Below, one piece after another: positions 6,156 through 8,998 of a DNA stretch of 8,998 bases (the stretch's first letter is position 1; every line of letters begins with the position of its first letter). The notes under the pieces are model-generated. The model did no database searches. It was given only the letters and a program-made list of their open reading frames with translations, and was not told the origin of the DNA. The DNA lies in the NCBI GenBank assembly GCA_020048935.1, contig JAIFLS010000089.1, positions 1 to 8,998 on the forward strand. Reading direction: 5' to 3'. The position numbers and the translations under genes were made by a program. Source of the DNA: a bacterium. GTDB lineage: Bacteria; Verrucomicrobiota; Kiritimatiellia; UBA8416.

Positions 6156-6898
6156 TGGGCAAATGCAAAATTCAAGAGACACCTAAAGCAAAAGGCGCCC
6201 CCGCCTACATGGGGCAATTCGCCTCGTTGATGACCATTATGCTGGCGTTCTTTATCATCCTGCTATCGTTGGGCCAAAACCGTTCAAGCCAATACAAAAA
6301 AGGCGTGGGCCGCGTCAGGAATATGATTGGTCTGAAAGGCGGTACGGGGATACTTGAATTCGCGCGACTCATGCGCCGACCTCCCGGACCTGCATTTCGC
6401 AACGATTTTGAGGAGAAAGAAGGGGCCATGCTCATAGGCTTTGACGAAGGTCAACGCGAAAGAACGTCTCTTAGTGACCAGCTTACGGAGCAAATCAAGT
6501 TCAAGCAAACAGGCAAGACGCAGCGACTGGTTTCATCGATTCGCTTCGAGAGTAACCGGCTGCGGGTAACGCGTGATACGCAATTCGCACTTGACCAGGC
6601 CGCGTCACTGCTGTATTCGTTTAAAGAACATCGGATCGTAATTGAAGTTTGGGGCGACACGGGGAATCCAGCCTCCGATCGCAAACTGGCGGCTCAGCGT
6701 GCCGCTTGGTTGACTAGGCATCTGATTGAAAAAGGGGCGATTCCTACCGACCGGATACGTTCAGTTGGGTATTGCCAAACGCTTGACGATGGCCAAGAAG
6801 GCCGCTCGCCGCAAGTGTCATTCTTGCTGAAGCGCGTAAAGAACATGGAAGGCGACACACCGCGCCCCAGTATTAAAGGAGAAGAGGATCATGGCTGA
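6155..6898 (+). CDS. Second MotB-like protein: Ser in place of the ion-binding Asp, OmpA-like C-terminal domain
   Basis: A 247-residue protein with the same design as MotB: a basic N-tail, PAYMGQFASLMTIMLAFFII (16-35) as the single membrane helix, a periplasmic linker and a C-terminal OmpA-like domain (about 125-228). At the position of the essential aspartate, where the usual reading is F-A-D-L-M, this protein has F-A-S-L-M. The serine is Ser24, codon TCG at 6224-6226. The OmpA part is easier to recognise than in the preceding gene: IVIEVWGDTGNP (161-172) replaces the canonical GHTDNxP. LAAQRAAWLTRHLIEKGAI with Arg182 then matches the conserved L..RA..V...L...G helix. It cannot by itself provide a normal ion site. 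It may be an anchoring partner in a heterodimer with the upstream MotB, or a structural stator-associated protein. It overlaps the upstream gene by one base and fliL by eight, so it is firmly embedded in the stator cluster and not obviously decayed. Confidence 0.85.
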   Translation: MGKCKIQETPKAKGAPAYMGQFASLMTIMLAFFIILLSLGQNRSSQYKKGVGRVRNMIGLKGGTGILEFARLMRRPPGPAFRNDFEEKEGAMLIGFDEGQRERTSLSDQLTEQIKFKQTGKTQRLVSSIRFESNRLRVTRDTQFALDQAASLLYSFKEHRIVIEVWGDTGNPASDRKLAAQRAAWLTRHLIEKGAIPTDRIRSVGYCQTLDDGQEGRSPQVSFLLKRVKNMEGDTPRPSIKGEEDHG

Positions 6899-7397
6899 GA
6901 CCAAGAATGACGTCACCGAACAAACCGAGGCCCCAAAAAGCGGGCGCAAAAACAGCAATCTATTTGTCGTGATCTTCGGGCTGGCAGTCATGCTGATCGC
7001 CCCGGCAGCCAGTTACATGGTTGTGCGCACAACACTTGCACCACGCGAGCCAAAAGTGCCAGAGGAAAATCGAGAGGCGGCGGCTACCCCCGTGAGACTT
7101 CCCATTAAGTCGATTGTAGTGAATGTAGCCGGAACACGGATGACGCGGGTGCTTCGCCTAGAGGCTCACCTGGTCCTGAGCGATCTGAAGCTCGAAGAAT
7201 ACCTGAAGTCTATCGAACCGGTCGTCCAGGATCGCGTCATCACCGCCGCCGGGCGGCGCACCCTTGATCAACTCGAATCGCAGGAAGACCGCGAAGCACT
7301 GAAACGCGATATCGCGACCGATATTAACGCACTGCTAGGCGACCGAGCCATTGGGACGGTGCTGGAGGTTGTCTTCAGTGAATTTCTAATCCAATAA
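6891..7397 (+). CDS. fliL: Flagellar basal body-associated protein FliL
   Basis: A 168-residue protein with a short polar cytoplasmic tail, one membrane helix at about residues 24-46 and a periplasmic FliL domain. The domain includes PIKSIVVNVAGTRMTRVLRL (about 69-88), the long helix LEEYLKSIEPVVQDRVI, and the C-terminal ending TVLEVVFSEFLIQ, all typical of the family. FliL forms a ring around stator units and supports torque and stator engagement. The start has a strong AAAGGAGA (6877-6884) upstream. It overlaps the end of the second MotB-like gene by eight bases, so the stator subunits and FliL are translated together. The next gene, fliM, follows after eight bases. Length and composition are normal for the family. 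Confidence 0.95.
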   Translation: MAETKNDVTEQTEAPKSGRKNSNLFVVIFGLAVMLIAPAASYMVVRTTLAPREPKVPEENREAAATPVRLPIKSIVVNVAGTRMTRVLRLEAHLVLSDLKLEEYLKSIEPVVQDRVITAAGRRTLDQLESQEDREALKRDIATDINALLGDRAIGTVLEVVFSEFLIQ

Positions 7398-7405
7398 GGC
7401 GGATC

Positions 7406-8449
7406 ATGTCCGAAACGTTGACCCAAGCCGAAATTGATGCGTTGCGCGATGCAGTTCGCACTGGACGAATCGAGGAGGTGGCGAAGGAAACACGCACCCG
7501 ACCGGCGACCGACATCAAGGTGGTCGCCTATGATTTCAGGAAGCCCCAGTTGCTGTCGGCGGAACACCTCCAGCAACTACAGTCCTTGCATCAGGGCTTA
7601 TCCAAAAACCTGCAAAGCCTGATGTTTTCCATGTTTAAGATCTCTGGAGAAACAACGCTGAGTGCCCTCGACCAAGTCAGTTACGGGGAGTTCATGCTCG
7701 CACTGGAAAGCCCGACATACTTGCTGGGTGTCTCCATCATAGACGCCGGTCCAATCGCAATCGAAGTGGCCCCGCCCTTGGGGCAGATCATCCTCGACAT
7801 GCTGCTGGGTGGCGACGGTATCGCCAGCGCTACCGAACCGACCAGGGAGTTCAGCGCTCTGGAACTGGACATCCTGCGTACGTGGGTTGACCGCATCATG
7901 GATGAACTGGTGTTGGCCTGGAGCGGTGTACAGCATTTACAATTCTCCGTCCTCTCGCAGGGCGTCGACCCCGAACAGGCACAAGTCGCCCCACTGGACA
8001 CCCCCTGCCTTTGCGGTGTACTCAAACTGAAACTCAACGAGGCGGAAGGCCGCCTGCAGCTCTGCTACCCTTTCAGCACGCTGCAGGCCATCTTCCAGCG
8101 CGCCGAGGCACATACCACCACGGCGGTCGGCAGGCAGGTAGAAATCCGCCAGAACGCGCTACAGGCTATCGAGCTGGCCCCTTTGAGCACCCATGTTGAA
8201 CTGGGGCGCGCACAGGTCAGCGCGAGAGAACTCGGCGATCTCCAGATTGGCGACATCATCAAGCTTGGACGCCGAGCTGGCGACCCGCTCGTCATGCAAG
8301 TCGGCGACCGCGACATCGGCCTCGTCCGGGCCGGCGCCCGTCACGGCCAGATGGCGGTGTCCGTACAGCAACTGTTCTCAACGCGCCCTGCCCCAACCGC
8401 CGCCACAACACATGCCCCCGCCCCAACCGCAACAAAACCGAAAACATAA
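7406..8449 (+). CDS. fliM: Flagellar motor switch protein FliM
   Basis: A 347-residue C-ring protein with the three usual parts. The N-terminal CheY-binding peptide reads LTQAEIDAL at residues 5-13, close to the canonical LSQ.EIDALL. The middle CheC-like domain spans about residues 45-235, with LSALDQVSYGEFMLALESPT (85-104) and the GGDG turn at 135-138, where FliM usually has GG.G for FliG contact. The C-terminal SpoA domain lies at about 247-324 and carries LGRAQVSARELGDLQIGDII. FliM joins FliG to FliN and receives phospho-CheY to change rotation. After the SpoA domain there is a 20-odd residue tail of Pro, Ala and Thr (TRPAPTAATTHAPAP, 326-340) that typical FliM proteins lack. The ribosome site is modest (AAGGCGG a few bases upstream). 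fliN begins 15 bases later. Confidence 0.96.
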   Translation: MSETLTQAEIDALRDAVRTGRIEEVAKETRTRPATDIKVVAYDFRKPQLLSAEHLQQLQSLHQGLSKNLQSLMFSMFKISGETTLSALDQVSYGEFMLALESPTYLLGVSIIDAGPIAIEVAPPLGQIILDMLLGGDGIASATEPTREFSALELDILRTWVDRIMDELVLAWSGVQHLQFSVLSQGVDPEQAQVAPLDTPCLCGVLKLKLNEAEGRLQLCYPFSTLQAIFQRAEAHTTTAVGRQVEIRQNALQAIELAPLSTHVELGRAQVSARELGDLQIGDIIKLGRRAGDPLVMQVGDRDIGLVRAGARHGQMAVSVQQLFSTRPAPTAATTHAPAPTATKPKT

Positions 8450-8464
8450 GACAAAGAGGCCGCT

Positions 8465-8893
8465 ATGAGCGATGCAAACGAGATGGAAAACATGACAGAG
8501 GAAGAACGCGAAATGATGCGGATGCTCGATCAGAATCAAGAGCCAACGCAGGTAGCGCCTCGACAGGCCCCAGTCGCGGTTCATCCCGTAGATATCGATA
8601 GCCTCAAGGAGAGTCCACGCGGGATTCCGGATAGAGATGGCAATTTGAAACTCATCATGGATATTCCCGTCGAGATCAAAGTCGAAGTAGGCAATTCACG
8701 ACTGACCATACGCGAGGTTCTGAACCTGGCGCCCGGTTCCATCATCGAACTCGACCGAACGGCTGGGAGCCCTGCCGATCTAATCGTCAATGGAACCGCA
8801 GTCGGCCAAGGCGACGTCGTGGTCGTCGACGAGAGTTACGGGATCCGAATCACCAAACTGGTAAAACCAGAGGACCGGATCAATTCGCTCTGA
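8465..8893 (+). CDS. fliN: Flagellar motor switch protein FliN
   Basis: A 142-residue protein with an acidic, Met/Glu-rich N-terminal extension (about 1-55) and a C-terminal SpoA domain at about 60-138. The domain shows the usual pattern: LIMDIPVEIKVEVGNSRL (63-80), IREVLNLAPGSIIELDR (82-98), LIVNG (106-110), GQGDVVVVDESYGIRITKL (114-132). FliN forms the base of the C-ring with FliM and helps localise the FliH/FliI export complex. It lacks the additional CheC-type phosphatase domain of FliY, unlike B. subtilis, whose operon order is otherwise similar. AAGAGG lies about eight bases upstream of the start. It is the last gene of the visible operon. Its stop is followed within a few bases by a GC-rich hairpin that probably ends transcription. 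Confidence 0.96.
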   Translation: MSDANEMENMTEEEREMMRMLDQNQEPTQVAPRQAPVAVHPVDIDSLKESPRGIPDRDGNLKLIMDIPVEIKVEVGNSRLTIREVLNLAPGSIIELDRTAGSPADLIVNGTAVGQGDVVVVDESYGIRITKLVKPEDRINSL

Positions 8894-8895
8894 GC

Positions 8896-8919
8896 AGCCC
8901 GGGGGGCGGGCTTGTTTAT
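8896..8919 (+). terminator. Candidate rho-independent terminator after fliN
   Basis: AGCCCG (8896-8901) and CGGGCT (8907-8912) are perfect reverse complements around a five-base G loop, giving a strong six-pair GC stem two bases after the fliN stop. It is followed by TGTTTATAA, which is T-enriched but not an unbroken T-run. Its position at the end of a long unidirectional operon supports termination. The stem is short, so read-through is possible. Confidence 0.65.
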
Positions 8920-8933
8920 AACTTCAATTCATT

Positions 8934-8998
8934 TCAACGCCCAACAACCAACATCCAACGCCCAACAATCCAAGGAAATGCTCCCCAACTTGGGCGTT
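8934..8998 (+). repeat. CCAACNN heptamer tandem repeat with an inverted complement at the window edge
   Basis: Five heptamers in exact 7-base phase run from 8934 to 8968. Each fits [T/C]CAACNN, with the last two bases AA, AT or GC. As a result CAACGCCCAACAA occurs twice (8935-8947 and 8956-8968). After a 21-base spacer with further CCAAG and CCAAC words, TTGGGCGTT (8990-8998) is the exact reverse complement of AACGCCCAA (8957-8965). This may be the first half of a palindromic intergenic element that continues past the window. No coding potential is seen here. I recall similar GTTGG-type heptamers in intergenic DNA of some environmental bacteria, but cannot confirm a family. Confidence 0.75.

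Noticed and set aside
6155..6898. The second motB-like gene as a decaying pseudogene
   Set aside because: The frame is intact at normal MotB length, the membrane helix and OmpA helix are preserved, and it overlaps both neighbours by design. Decay would be expected to leave stops or frameshifts.
8934..8998. CRISPR array at the right edge
   Set aside because: The repeat period is only 7 bases with no spacers of 25-45 bases, and no cas genes are visible.

Overview
The window is one continuous plus-strand flagellar operon. It holds a partial fliI end plus 12 complete genes, with no gene on the minus strand. The order is fliI(end) - fliJ - ylxF/motE-like - fliK - flgD - flgE - flbD/swrD - motA - motB (copy 1) - motB-like (copy 2) - fliL - fliM - fliN. 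A candidate rho-independent terminator follows fliN.

Organism: this order is close to the first half of the Bacillus subtilis fla/che operon (fliI-fliJ-ylxF-fliK-flgD-flgE-swrD-fliL-fliM-fliY). As in spirochaetes, a motAB block sits between flbD and fliL. The host is more likely a Gram-negative (diderm) bacterium, because both MotB-like proteins carry OmpA-type C-terminal regions and the switch protein is a plain short FliN rather than FliY. Base composition is moderately GC-rich. The last ~65 bases hold CCAACNN heptamer repeats of a kind I associate with intergenic DNA of some environmental lineages (possibly the Verrucomicrobiota/Kiritimatiellota group). That is a weak hint and I do not assign a phylum.

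Layout: positions 1-1150 encode export and chaperone parts (the FliI ATPase end, FliJ stalk, and a MotE/YlxF-like coiled-coil protein). Positions 1153-4291 encode the hook module: the FliK ruler with a Pro/Ala repeat tract, the FlgD hook cap and a short hook protein. Positions 4376-6898 encode FlbD and the stator: MotA and two tandem MotB-like proteins. Positions 6891-8893 encode FliL and the switch/C-ring proteins FliM and FliN. Most junctions overlap or are tight (overlaps of 4, 4, 1 and 8 bases; gaps of 2, 5, 8, 15 and 16). The only sizeable gaps (69 and 84 bases) flank the hook gene, and each contains a small hairpin.

The most notable feature is the stator. MotB copy 1 keeps the proton/sodium-binding aspartate (D23) but has lost the GHTD peptidoglycan-binding motif. 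MotB copy 2 has serine (S24) where the essential aspartate should be, and keeps a more recognisable though altered OmpA motif. The two genes overlap by one base and directly follow motA. This suggests a stator built on a MotB heterodimer, or one with an accessory non-conducting MotB-like subunit.
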